The position numbers and the translations under genes were made by a program. From positions 3,492,157 through 3,556,156 of the forward strand of contig NC_049985.1 in assembly GCF_000003815.2 (NCBI RefSeq): a stretch of DNA of 64,000 bases. The letters are read 5' to 3'. Every line of letters starts with the position of its first letter. Position 1 is the first letter of the stretch. Under the pieces are notes generated by a model. It ran no database searches, was not told where the DNA came from, and saw only the letters and a list, made by a program, of their open reading frames with translations. The DNA is from Branchiostoma floridae. Its lineage: Eukaryota; Chordata; Leptocardii; Amphioxiformes; Branchiostomatidae. Below, piece by piece: positions 33,801 through 45,172 of the stretch.

Positions 33801-34599
33801 TCCTTTCAGACTGCCATTTTCCAGTGTGGCCAGTTTAATCCTCACATAATTTACCACCTAATCAGTGCTATTAAATACATAGCAATGCATCTGTGGTTTG
33901 GTGAAATCAAAGATGGCACACATAATGTGCTAATACATACCTTAGTACCATACTGGTGTAGACTATTGGTTTTTAGCGTTTAATCATTGATAAATGTTAC
34001 AGATAAAGACATATGCAAGTTTTCTTTACAACCTTTTGTTTCAATCTTTTCCTTTTGCTACAACAGTAACTTTGATATGTCCAAAAACCAAAGACAGGAC
34101 TAGCTATGGCCGTACAGCAATTGAGACACACAGAGATGCATGTTTCCTGTCCAAAGGTAGCAGAGAAAATATCTGGCCATTTCAGCACGGAGAGAAATTG
34201 ATGCGGTGCCATATACTGACCTTTTAAGTCAATAACGCAGCGTGCAGGTTCTACTGGGACTCGTATTTCCCCAGAAACCTCCGTGTGATTGTGCAAAAGG
34301 TTACGGGTTCACTTTGATGGTATCCAATAGAGAAAAATGGGAATCTCAAAGATTTGTTGTTCATGGTGACAAAAAAGAAACTTCTTTGTTCTTAGATATT
34401 GAATTTTATTCTTCATATCATTCTTGATTTTTCTCAAAGTTTTTGGTCTGTATTCAAAATAGACTATTATACATTTTGCATAGTGCCTACTAGTAAAGTG
34501 AAACAATTTAAAGTTTGTTTTGAGTCTTTTGTAATCTTTGGGAGCACTTACATTTGTACTTTCTTTCACTGTGCCTATGTACGTATGTATTTGATTTTG
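33801..34599. other. No gene seen
   Basis: AT-rich; short frames on both strands without recognised features. Confidence 0.55.
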
Positions 34600-34765
34600 T
34601 TCTGTCTTGCAATCATCCCCATGGGCATGAATTTGTAATAAACTTTAATTGATTATATGTAAAATTAAATGTAGCCTTAATTCGTTGGGCATCCTTAACT
34701 GTATATCAGTCACTTGTAGAGTCTAATGGAGATCTCCATATTAAACAAACAAACAAACACCAACA
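34600..34765 (+). mobile_element. Retroelement 3' tail ending in (AAAC)n
   Basis: TCTAATGGAGATCTCCATAT followed by AAACAAACAAACAAAC, a non-LTR 3' end. A similar end is at 39330-39465. Confidence 0.5.
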
Positions 34766-34924
34766 TTATTGGGTTGATAGGATAAGTAAGTTTATTGCAA
34801 TTTCTTGCCCAAGGGCTAATTGCAAGCGACAAAAAAATAACATACACACAATGGTAAACAGTATAGTAAGCAACTACTCTAGTCTACATTCCAATGCTTA
34901 ACTGTATCGTATTGTTCATCATTT

Positions 34925-35110
34925 AGAGGTTATTGACCCTGCCTCTGGACCCATGCAATAGCTTCTGAGTTCAATACCCGGCCGATGTCGCTCACCCAAC
35001 TGGAAAGGGTCACAGTCATTAGGATGGGACATAAAGCTGTGATCCGCTGTTCGTGATACACGCAGGTGAAAAGAGGTGGAGGAAGTTTCCTGGTGAAATG
35101 AAGCCTGTAA
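34925..35110 (+). mobile_element. tRNA-derived SINE
   Basis: GAGTTCAATACCCGGCCG (B-box-like) and GGATGGGACATAAAGCTGTG tail, the same type as 5765-5935 in the opposite direction. Confidence 0.55.
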
Positions 35111-35164
35111 AGACTGTACTTACACTGTAGTGTCTGTCTTCTCTGTTCTGTTACGACCAATAGA

Positions 35165-36890
35165 AGATTTAAGCTCTTCAATGTCAGACTTGGTTTGAGA
35201 CCAATACTTTCACCAATACCCTGTGAACAGGACATGCACATCACCCTGTGTGTCCCATTGTCCCATTGTTTCCACAATATCAGTAAAGCTGAGTACTGGT
35301 CAGGAGTACAGTGTCACGTAGTTTGTCCATCAGTGTTGATGTACCTAAGCCTTAAAAGGGATAATGCACCGGGGTGGTTTGAGATCACTTTTACCAATAC
35401 TTTGAGATCTGACTTTCACCAATACTCCCTGTTTGTCCCATTGTCCCATTGTTTCCACCATAAGGCAGCACCGGAGTACAGACTGTCATGTAGTTTGTCC
35501 ATGAGTGTTGATGTTTCTAAGCCCATCGTGTACCTAAAAAGGGACAATGCACCGGGGTGGTTTGGGATGACTTTTACCAATACTTTCAGATCACTGCCAC
35601 CAATACTGTGTGAACAGGAAATGCACATCTCCGTGTGTGTCCCATTGTCTCCACCGTAAGGCAGCACCGGAGTACAGAGTGTCATGTAGTTTGTCCATCA
35701 GTGTTGATGTTAATTTTAAAGCCCGGGGTGTACATTACATAACTTAAAAGGAACACTCAGTGAGTGCATCTCAAAAGGGTGGTTTGACATTCACTTTCAC
35801 CAATACTTTGAGATCCCTTTCACCAATACCGTGTGAACAGAAAAATGTCCCTATATGTGTAGGCAGCACCGGAGTACAGGCTGTCATGTAGTTTGTCCAT
35901 CAGTGTTGATGTATCTAAGCCTGGCGTGTACTTAAAAAGGACAGCTAAAACTGGTTCGAGATCACTCTCACCAATACTGTGTGAACAGGAAATGTACATC
36001 GCCCTGTGTGTCCCATTGTCCCATTGTTTCCACCCTATGAAAGCAGTACTGGAGTACAGGCTGTCACGTAGTTTGTCCATCAGTGTTGATGTTAATCTTA
36101 AAGCCCGGGGTGTACATTACATAACTTAAAGGGGACAGTGCATCTCAAAAGGGTGGTTTGACATCACTTTCACCAATACTTTGAGATCCCTTTCACCAAT
36201 ACTGTGTGAACAGAAAAATGTCCCTATATGTGTAGGCAGCACCGGAGTACAGGCTGTCATGTAGTTTGTCCATCAGTGTTGATGTATCTAAGCCTGGCGT
36301 GTACTTAAAAAGGACAGCTAAAACTGGTTCGAGATCACTCTCACCAATACTGTGTGAACAGGAAATGTACATCGCCCTGTGTGTCCCATTGTCCCATTGT
36401 TTCCACCCTATGAAAGCAGTACTGGAGTACAGGCTGTCACGTAGTTTGTCCATCAGTGTTGATGTTAATCTTAAAGCCCGGGGTGTACATTACATAACTT
36501 AAAGGGGACAGTGCATCTCAAAAGGGTGGTTTGACATCACTTTCATCAATACTTTGAGATCCCTTTCACCAATACCGTGTGAACAGAAAAATGTCCCTAT
36601 ATGTGTAGGCAGCACCGGAGTACAGACTGTCACGTAGTTTGTCCATCAGTGTTGATGCATCTAAGCCCGGCATGTACTTAAAAAGGGACAGCTAAAACTG
36701 GTTCGAGATCATATTCACCAATACTGTGTGAACAGGAAATGTACATGTACATCTCCCTGTGTGTCCCATTGTTTCCACCGTGAGGCAGCACCAGAGTACA
36801 GTGTCACATAGTTTGTCCATCAGTGTTGATGTATCTAAGCCCAGCGTGTACCTAAAAGGGACAATACACCGGGGTGGTCTGCAGACAGCT
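35165..36890. repeat. ~186-bp satellite array with 373-bp higher-order unit
   Basis: About nine units sharing TTTGTCCATCAGTGTTGATG, CACCAATACTGTGTGAACAG, GTGTGTCCCATTGTCCCATT and AGCACCGGAGTACAG. Two consecutive 373-bp blocks (35820-36192 and 36193-36565) are almost identical, while other units differ more. Confidence 0.85.
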
Positions 36891-37289
36891 GGTCCCATAT
36901 GTTACACAGCCGGTGAAAATGTACCTTGAAGCATCAATTCCGATGTACGGGCGGAACTGTCAGCCTTTTCACACCTGGACGCACGTGACAGATGGGGTAA
37001 CCATGGTGACGGATGAGGTTACCATGGTGATGGCTGGAAAGCAATAAGCCTGTCCTGAATGTGTCACGGATGGAGGGGTGGCGAGGGACCCATCGAAGTG
37101 ATGTTATCATCCATAAATATAAAATTGAATCTGTGTTCCTTTCTGCTTATATTATCTTTTGAGTGTGGTAGGTAGAACCTGTAAGAATGATAGGAAAGGG
37201 AAATTGACTTGAAATTCAGTCTCACGTGTACAATTTTATTTGAAATTCCTGCTTTTGGTGGGCAGATAGTGTAGCACTATCACAGTTGT
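36891..37289. other. No gene seen
   Basis: GC-richer start with a GTTACCATGGTGA direct repeat (about 36995-37030), then plain AT-rich sequence. Confidence 0.5.
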
Positions 37290-37870
37290 AGCTGTTATGA
37301 TAGAAGAAAAACTTTCACTCCACAAGGAGTTCACGAACATGTGATGAATGATTCCACAGTTCTCAAAGCTTTAAGTCAAAGCAAAATGTTACAGGCCATT
37401 ACTTTCTCATTTCTTAAGGGTGAAAAAAAAATGGTGCTAGCTAGAAGAAAAACTTTCACTCCATAAGGAGTTCATGAACTTGTGATAAATGATTTCACAG
37501 TTCTCAAAGCTTTTTTTTAAAGCAAAATGTTACAGGCCATTACTTTCAGGTTTCTTAATTAAAAGCAATTTATGTTACAGGCCAGCTTTCTAGTTTCTTA
37601 AGAGTGAAAAAAACTGGTGCTAGCTGGAAGAAAAACTTTCATTCCATAAGGAGTTCATGAACTTGTGATAAATGATTTCACAGTTCTCAAAGCTTTCTTT
37701 CAAAGCAAAATGTTACAGGCCATAACTTTCAGGTTTCTTAATGCAATTCATGTTACAGGCCAGCTTTCTAGTTTCTTAAGGGCGAAAAAAACTGGTGCTG
37801 GCTAGAAGAAAAACTTTCATCCACAAGGAGATCAGGAACTTGTGATGAATGATTTCATCAACTAGTAACC
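37290..37870. repeat. ~150-180-bp tandem array, four units
   Basis: Units start near 37296, 37441, 37624 and 37805 with AGAAGAAAAACTTTCACTCC, then AGGAGTTCATGAACTTGTGA, CACAGTTCTCAAAGCTTT and GCAAAATGTTACAGGCCA. Confidence 0.8.
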
Positions 37871-38035
37871 AGAAAGGCAAGCCCGTCGGTGACCTGCCTC
37901 ATTTGGTAGCGAGAGAAGGAAATATCGTCCTGCCCCGTCTAAAGTATCGACTTCTCTGCCATTGCTGAGCCTTGGGCTATGTTTCTTGTCATCCTGGCGC
38001 AGGAAAATGATCTGGAATGATGAACGTCGCACCAT
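37862..38035 (-). other. Small unassigned open frame (57 codons)
   Basis: ATG-to-stop frame (begins MVRRSSFQIIFLRQDDKK) in a GC-richer unique stretch just right of the 37.3-37.9 kb array. No homology recognised; may be chance. Confidence 0.12.
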
Positions 38036-39329
38036 TATTGGGAAAATCTGACAATTCTCTAATATCTGATGCTGGAATTTCCAATATAGGTATGATATTT
38101 TGAGGATATAGATGGGCGTAAACCGAAGTTGTGCTCGTTATCTTGACAGGAGAGACAATAAGTGTGATTTCATGAGAATACAGGATCCAGGCTTCACAAT
38201 TATTGTTCTACAGACAATTCGATACTGGGCTGCACCAAATGTTGTCACAGGGGTGGTGCTTTTTTATTAAAACTAAAAGCTAGTTTAGATAAGAACCAAA
38301 GATGAATGGGAAATTTCAGAGAAGATGCTGTGGGTCATTTTGCCTCAATTTTAAGGTGTGCTAAAACATCTCAAAGGACCTAAAACTGAGGTCCAATATT
38401 CAGTTACATGGGGCAATGACCTCATGCTCTGGATACATTATCTTTTCAATTAGAAATAAAGATACAATGTTCGTATAAAAAAAAGTTGCCTAAAGGTTGT
38501 GAAATCTAAGTGGTATTATAGGAAGGTTGAGCAGATGAATATGTGTACAGAATAGTATATAGCAAGCATTAGATTCTTCATTTTTGTACTTTCACATTTT
38601 CTTCTTTGACTTTAAAAATGACTTTCTTTTGCATTTATGTGTTTTTATTTTTGCAATCTATTGCATATACATGTATTTCCTCAATTTTCAGCTGTTTCGT
38701 ATGATCTACTGCATGGTCGAAAGTGTTTCTTTGGGAAATTCAAAAGTTGTTCCACATGCTGATGTCATCCGTACAATCAAATCAACATGACCTTACATAA
38801 ACTGCATGAAAAATCACACACAAATGTCATTAATCTATGTAATTTCTTGGAAGTCTGGTTGATTGCTAGTCTTTCATATGCATCAATTAATTCTAAACTT
38901 AAAGTATCAGACTTGGTAATCTTTAGGAAACCTGTTCTGATTATCTTCGAGCAACTTGAGTCTAGAATAATGCCTTAAGAATAGGAATTTATACATATTC
39001 TATCTATCAGTTAGATTTAGCATACAAATTCCCTGGTATGGAAATATGCTTGTTGGGATGTGATAGAATTTCAACCTATTCCATCCCCTCTAAAAACTGG
39101 GGACTTCTTGACATCAAACTAATAAAACTATATTTTTGTGAGCTTAAATAAAATGATAATAATAATTGTTTATTGATTGCAGTTCCATCAATCTCCAAAT
39201 ATATTGCAGCGCTGTAGAATGCTGAATTATTCGTTATGTACATTATACATTATTCGTTATGTATGATCACTTCTTTATTTTGACCTCTGACCTCTGCTTA
39301 TTATTTTACGCTAATTATCCGCTTTTGAT
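38036..39329. other. No gene seen
   Basis: AT-rich. Overlapping 60-70 codon frames at 38584-38978 are low-complexity and unrecognised. Confidence 0.55.
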
Positions 39330-39465
39330 GTTAAGTTGTTTCTTTTTCATTTCATGTATTTCATTTATTCTTATTATTATGACTCCAGGAAGAGTAGTGG
39401 CATGATTTTATGATGTACACTAATGGAGATCGAAATAAAACAAACAAACAAACAAACAATTGCAG
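39330..39465 (+). mobile_element. Retroelement 3' tail ending in (AAAC)n
   Basis: GACTCCAGGAAGAGTAGTGG, then CACTAATGGAGATCGAAATA and (AAAC)n, typical of a CR1/L2-like tail. No coding part remains. Confidence 0.55.
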
Positions 39466-39984
39466 ATTCAGGCATTAAAACAAACACGCAGGTATTGAAA
39501 AACCAAACATACATGGTAGTAAAGCAATGCAAAGTAAAGTAATAAAACTTTCATTATCATTAAAAATGACAGATGAAAGTTAACAACAACATATTAAGCT
39601 TCCAAACAATAACTGAGAATAAAACTTCAAACTGGGCACAGCGTTGGTGACAAACTAGTTTCTCTACAAAGACCTTTCCCATTGCATGTTTATTGAAGGT
39701 TGGCTCATGCTCAGCTGAATTGTGATGTAGCCGGCACGTGTGTCATTTATCTGTGTTAAACAGAGCACTGCTTCTAATCCTGCTTTTGTTGGTAATCTAT
39801 CTGGGTTTTCACAACTTTCGATCAATGATAGTGATATATGTACAATGTATGTGAGGATGCAGATTTGTCTGTATTAGAAGTTGTGAGCATTAAAGGTATC
39901 TAGACTTTGTAGTTGACAGAAAAAAAACTGCCAAAGAGGAAACTGCCTACTTGGAACCAATAAAATTTGTTCTATTTGGATAGT

Positions 39985-40140
39985 TTAATATAAACATTTA
40001 TTTATTCATCTCTGTTTACCAGGGTAAGCTCCCATCAGTGACTTACACGACTGCTTTTCATGGGAGCCCTGGATACACATACAAATAATACATACATTTA
40101 CATACTAGTAGTACAACAAATCATTAAAAATAAGATTCAT
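39985..40140 (-). mobile_element. Reversed retroelement 3' tail (candidate)
   Basis: TATTTATTCATCTCTGTTTA, CCAGGGTAAGCTCC and TTCATGGGAGCCCTGG resemble an inverted LINE 3' end. No frame. Confidence 0.35.
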
Positions 40141-40169
40141 GTCAATGGGAAAAATTACCTACCAAAAAT

Positions 40170-40290
40170 TAGTCACAATGGCCGGTTGGTCCTTATGTAG
40201 AGGTGGTCATTAGTACAGGTTGGACTGTATATCAATGGCCAGGTATTTCTTATGTAGAAGGAATCACTTGTACAGGTTTTACCATATCAA
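40170..40290. repeat. Partial tandem of the TACAGTCAAACCTG repeat
   Basis: Two inverted-orientation units with GTACAGGTTGGACTGTATAT and GGCCAGGTATTTCTTATGTA. Short relative of 58125-58410. Confidence 0.55.
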
Positions 40291-40424
40291 CAAAAAGTGA
40301 ACAGTATGGTACAGTGATACACCAACTGTTTCAAGTACAGAGCGTGGTGTAATTCCTCACTGTACAGTTTTTGCTGCACCCTCATTTTCTACGTAATCCT
40401 TATTTATGGCTGATTTTGCCACAG

Positions 40425-42760
40425 TCAGCTGTGCAGAGCTGAGTATTGATTTCCCTGATCTTCACATTCAGCGCTAATGAACACAAACTGCACTCTTAGG
40501 AAAGCAAACAAATCCATAGAGCTGAGAGACCATTTGTCAGGAAAAAGTTTGCTTGAAGGTAAGATACGTTGGCCTTTTTTCTGGACACTAGAGGAATGAT
40601 TAGCCAACAGATTACTACAAATGCCTTCAAAAGTACACAACCATTGGGACTGCATAAAAGGTGTGATCAATAGACTACAACATTGTATAGTTATAGTGAG
40701 AGTTTACCTGACTTTTACATGGAGAGAGGTGGACGGGGTCTTTTTCAACGCCACATATTTGAAGAAAATTTCCCCAAGACATAAAAAAACTGTTATTGCA
40801 GTCTGACCAAGGTGCTGAAAGTGTTTCACATGCATTGCTATATGACATAAATGACACTCTTAGGAAAGCAAACAAATCCACAGGGCCATGTGGTTATTTG
40901 TCTGGAAAAAGTTTGCCTGTGGGTGAATTATTACTGTCAATGGTGTCTGTCCAGGGTGCTGAAAATGTTTCCATTGAGCACTGATGAACATTAACGACAC
41001 TCTTAGGAAAGCAAAGGGGCCAAGTGGTTATTTGTCAAGAGAACGTTGAAGGTGGACGCATGAAGGTAAATTATTGGTGCCCTTTTACCCAGGCACAAGA
41101 GGGAGGGCCTTTAGTTAGCAAACAGATCACTCTTAACTGTGCGAAGTTGAGAAATCAGGATGTTAAGCAATAGAAATGTGTTTAAAAAGGAAGGTAAAGG
41201 ATGTTGGCCTTTCTCCTGGACACAGCAGGGAGATTGTTCCATTAGCAAACAGTTCAGGAGAAAAAGCTCTGAAAAGTATGTGACTGTTGAGAGTTCCAAG
41301 TTCCAAGTCTCTGCTTTAGACCACCTGCCCTGTTGTGTAAACATGCCCGTAGCCAGGGGGGGTTCAGGGGGTTCGGAAGAACCCCCCACGCGCTCAAAAG
41401 GTCCACTTTTTCATGCATGAAGGTCCACTTTTTCATGTCCACGATTTTTTTTCAAAGGCATGACTGATTTGCATTTTTCACTGATAGACTTTCATTCAAT
41501 CTTAGTAAGTATATCAGCAAAATTTGCCCCAGAAAGTGCAGGAGATGGCGTTTGCGAGGGTCCAGATTTCAAAATTTTCCGGACCTCCCTTGCGACTCCT
41601 TGCGTCCTCGGGGCCGGACATAGTGAACAGGCCCCGTGATGTGGTGGGTGCGTCGCCCTCAAAAACCTTTCTGGTTAATAGAAAGATTCACTGAGCTTAG
41701 CTTAATTTGCTAAATTTGCTCCTGAAAATGCAAGAAATGGCGTTTCAGAGGGTCCAGATTAAAGATTTCCCGGGTTTCCCTTGCAACAGCAAACGCCTCC
41801 GGCGCTAGGCATGGACGCATGGTGAAAATTTGTTGGGAGGGGAGCCATAGACCTCAAAAGAATTTTTTCTCTTAGAGAAATGTCATTGAATTTAGCTTAG
41901 TCTGGCAACAAAATTGTCCCTCAAAATGCGGGAAATAGCTTTTCGGAGGGTCCAGATTTCAAAATTTCCTATGACCTCCATTGCGACGCCTCGCGCCTTT
42001 GGTGTAGGACATGGTGAAAATATGAAGACTTACGCCGAAAGCCTTGTGTAATTCAATAGTAATTCCATTAAACTTGTCCAACAAATTTTGCCCGCCAAAA
42101 TGCAGGAAATAGCGTTTTCGAGGGTCTAGATATCAATTTTTCCCGGGGGAGCATGCCCCCAGACCCCCCTAGGCAGCTCACGCCTTCGGCGTGAGTCTCG
42201 CGCCTGCGGCGCTCGATGGTCCCACAAGTACTAAAAAGAACCCCCCCAACCAAAATCCTGGCTACGGGCATGTAATACATCAGTAAGTTCAACAGAAAGT
42301 TGGGTATCCTGTGTTTGAGGAGAGCGACACCTCCAGGATGTTAAAGATACCTCAAGAGTAGGGTATGGATGGATCAAACCTTAGACAGTAGAAATCTGGT
42401 CTTAGTTAGTAGAGTTATTAAGGAACAGAGTATTCTTTTAGGCTTACCATAAAGAGGAACAGTTGTCAGTGAAAGATGTTGGCCTTTTTCCTTTCCTCAT
42501 AAGGGAGGACCTCTGATAAGTAGATAGATTGCTACAAAAGTTAAAAGTTCAAATTGAACATTAAATAAAACCAATGGGAACGTTTTAACAAAAGGCACAA
42601 CATGTTGGCCTTTTTCTTAGGCACAGAAGGGAGTTTATCTAGTTAGCAAATAGATCACTGCATATTCTGGTGCTGAGGATCCAGGAAGTTGAATGAAACC
42701 ATTGGGACTATCTAAAGGTCCATGTATTGAATAGGTGGTAAACTATCTTACAGCATCCGA
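40425..42760. repeat. Degenerate tandem region interrupted by a TIR element
   Basis: Recurring CACTCTTAGGAAAGCAAACA, GTTGGCCTTTTTC, GGACACAGCAGGGAG, TTAGCAAACAGATCACT and CCATTGGGACT. The 41341-42273 element lies inside. Confidence 0.5.
41341..42273. mobile_element. 0.93-kb TIR element with internal ~190-bp repeats
   Basis: CATGCCCGTAGCCAGG at the left and its complement CCTGGCTACGGGCATG at the right. Inside, about four degenerate units share AAATGCAGGAAATGGCGTTT, GAGGGTCCAGATTTCAAAAT and a CpG-rich end such as CGCCTTCGGCG. No transposase. It interrupts the 40.4-42.8 kb tandem region. Related fragments are at 12720-13074 and 63403-63694. Confidence 0.75.
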
Positions 42761-42843
42761 ATGAAAGGTCATCTGTGTTGGTAGATTCCATATTGAAAAA
42801 AAATTAAACTTTGTTCCAACACTAAAAGAAACTCACCATAAAT

Positions 42844-42977
42844 TTTCGGCCGAACACTCCGACCATCTTCAGATGAAATGACTCGCTGCACTAATCCGGA
42901 AGTCGTCAGATGACGTCAGGTAGCAGCGAATCATAAATGGCGGGAAGGCGAAACCTGACACCATCACGGTTCAACGA
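42844..42977 (-). mobile_element. Second Penelope-like 3' end with hammerhead-like core
   Basis: Minus strand 42906-42977 encodes SLNRDGVRFRLPAIYDSLL then a stop, matching the C-terminal signature of another Penelope-like lineage. Downstream, at 42844-42872, lie CTGAAGA, a 7-bp hairpin (GGTCGGA / TTCGGCC) and GAAA, again the CUGANGA - stem II - GAAA order. The element is heavily truncated, and the two loci differ in sequence, so they are separate subfamilies. Confidence 0.55.
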
Positions 42978-43729
42978 GGCATATCTTACAGCATTGTAAT
43001 GAATACCAGTGGTTGCTAAAAACAACCAAGAAAGAAACAAATTTTCAGTTAGGTACCTCACTTAGGTATTGTTTTCAATAAAACATTTATGTGGCAACGT
43101 GTGCGTTGCACTCAGAACCTAGTGGTTCCAGGTTTGATACTCTGTTTTCAGCCATAATAGTGCCCAATTGCTAAATTTTCCATTCAAAAAGTCTTAGAAC
43201 CATGAAAATAAATTGCAATTGTCTATGAATGCAGACACTATGTTGAAGGCATCATTAAAACGTTTTCAGACACACAGAAGCGAGAGTCAACATAGGCAGA
43301 GTTTTCATCTCAAGACTGTCCAATTGCTGAATTTTCAGTACAAAAAATCTTGGAACCAAGAAAATAAATTTTAATGGCCTATGAATGTAGACCATGTTAA
43401 GGCATCCTTAAAAGGAAGTTTTCAGACACACACAGGTGTTAAAGAAATCCAATTCCCCGTTGTACGTTAAATCCCCCATTACACTAATCCCCCTTTACCG
43501 TGATAAATGATCCAGACACATTAAAGGCAGTCATATATTCTCCCTTTCATTCCCAAAGCAAACTGCTTAATCCTGCACCCAAGGGAGGTCACGTTAAGGA
43601 AACGCAAAGAAAGTTTTGCACTTCCGTCGTTCAAAGGCCTTTCCAGTTCACTTGATTGTTTGTTTTTTATGTTTTATGTTTGTATGTCTTTCAAGCAAAC
43701 AATGCATTTTTAGGACAAAAACGTAATTG
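42978..43729. other. No gene seen
   Basis: A direct repeat of about 200 bp (CCAATTGCTAAATTTTC... at 43166 and CCAATTGCTGAATTTTC... at 43320) and AT-rich filler. Confidence 0.5.
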
Positions 43730-43945
43730 TTATGTCCATTCTTTACCCAAGAAACTATACTATGAACAATGATGGCAGCTGTCCTTGGTGCTGAAAACGG
43801 TAAAATAAAGACTTAATAGCTGAAAAACAATCATTCCGTAAGCAATGTATAACATGAGTTTGAAGGTTGTACAGTCCAGTCTTTCCAAGAAACTGTAATA
43901 TGAATGTCAGTGGCATCTTTCCTTGGTGCTGAATTTGTTGTTTCT
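43730..43945 (+). repeat. Dispersed duplication, copy A
   Basis: About 215 bases align with 48105-48320 at roughly 85%, starting TGTTATGTCCATTCTT and including two TTGGTGCTGAAA motifs. Function unknown. Confidence 0.75.
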
Positions 43946-44150
43946 TCGAAACAAAGGACATAATTTTCTAACACTGATTCATTTTCTTTGCCCTGGAACA
44001 TTATGAGGAATTTACTGGAAGTAGATGTCATTGAAGTAGATGGCAAGAAGGAAAACTTCAACATATTTGGGGTATGAAACTGAGTGCATTTTTTCCTCCC
44101 AGCCTTCTGTCTGCTTTCATATACATCTCTTGTTATTGAAATCTTTTGTC

Positions 44151-44364
44151 TTAAGTCTACACCAATTTGATGGCTCTTGGATTTGGAAAAAAAGTAAACT
44201 GGAATAACATAATGAAAAACTGAAAAAACATGAAAGCAAAGCTTTTCAGGACCAGGTGCACTCAGTTATATACCATGAATACAGAAACTTTTCTTCCTGC
44301 CCTCTGCTTTTATGATGCCCAATTATGATATCTGAGAACCAAGGAAATACATTGATGCAGCCTA
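44151..44364. mobile_element. GGCCACACCAATT-family TIR element
   Basis: TTAAGTCTACACCAATTTGA to ATTGATGCAGCCTAG, 214 bp, with internal GGACCAGGTGCACTCAG and CCCTCTGCTTTTATGATG as in other members. Confidence 0.6.
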
Positions 44365-45172
44365 GCAGGTGTAGGTAGTAATCATGATCCTTTTAGTTCT
44401 CAGCTATCCATCCATGTTACTGGCAATCCATGGTCTCCAAAATTACTCAGTTGTGGTATAGAGTCGTAAAATATACTTCAGAAGTTTTTTTTCTATTCTC
44501 ATTACATCATATACTTCTAACAATATATCAGTCAGGCAAAAAAAATCGTAGCCATGGAAAAATACTTGCAATTGAGCCTGATGTAAACCATTCTATTGAA
44601 TTGACTCTACAGAGTTTTAGGTAATGAACTTGAGCTAACTGGTACATACCAGTAGGAATTGCACTGCCAACAGTTATAAGTAGTGAGGGTATCTAATGAT
44701 AATTTATATGCATGTAGCTTGTGCAATCAGAACACATGTACAAAAGATCAGTTATGCTGAGATCATATACAAAGCAAACTTTTTAAGGTCAGAAGATAAT
44801 TCTGAACATGGTTCTGAATCTTATTGCTGTTATCACATAGAAAATGTTGTACTGGTAAATCTAACGTAAACAGCTTGTCTATTTTTCTGGGTTGTCAGAC
44901 ATCTCTAAATGAGCTTTAGGCTAGAGGCAAGATGAAAACAGACTCTGAGACAATATTCACTCCCTGAATCTGTGTGTATCAAGGTACTGTTTAGACATTG
45001 GTTTTTGTATAAATCTCCAATACAAGAAATCTCAGAAGGAATGAATTGACTTTGAGCAGCAGACTTAGTAAACACACCGTCCCATGTGTTAGAGATATTT
45101 TAGTATCTTACATGAACTTGAGAGTGGTCAGTTTTCTAACTATAGTAAATGCTGAATGCATGCAACTGACCA
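44365..45172. other. No gene seen
   Basis: AT-rich unique sequence up to the 440-bp satellite. Confidence 0.55.

Noticed and set aside
35195-36898. Repeated 78- and 86-codon frames
   Set aside because: Frames of the 186/373-bp satellite; identical proteins only reflect the repeat.
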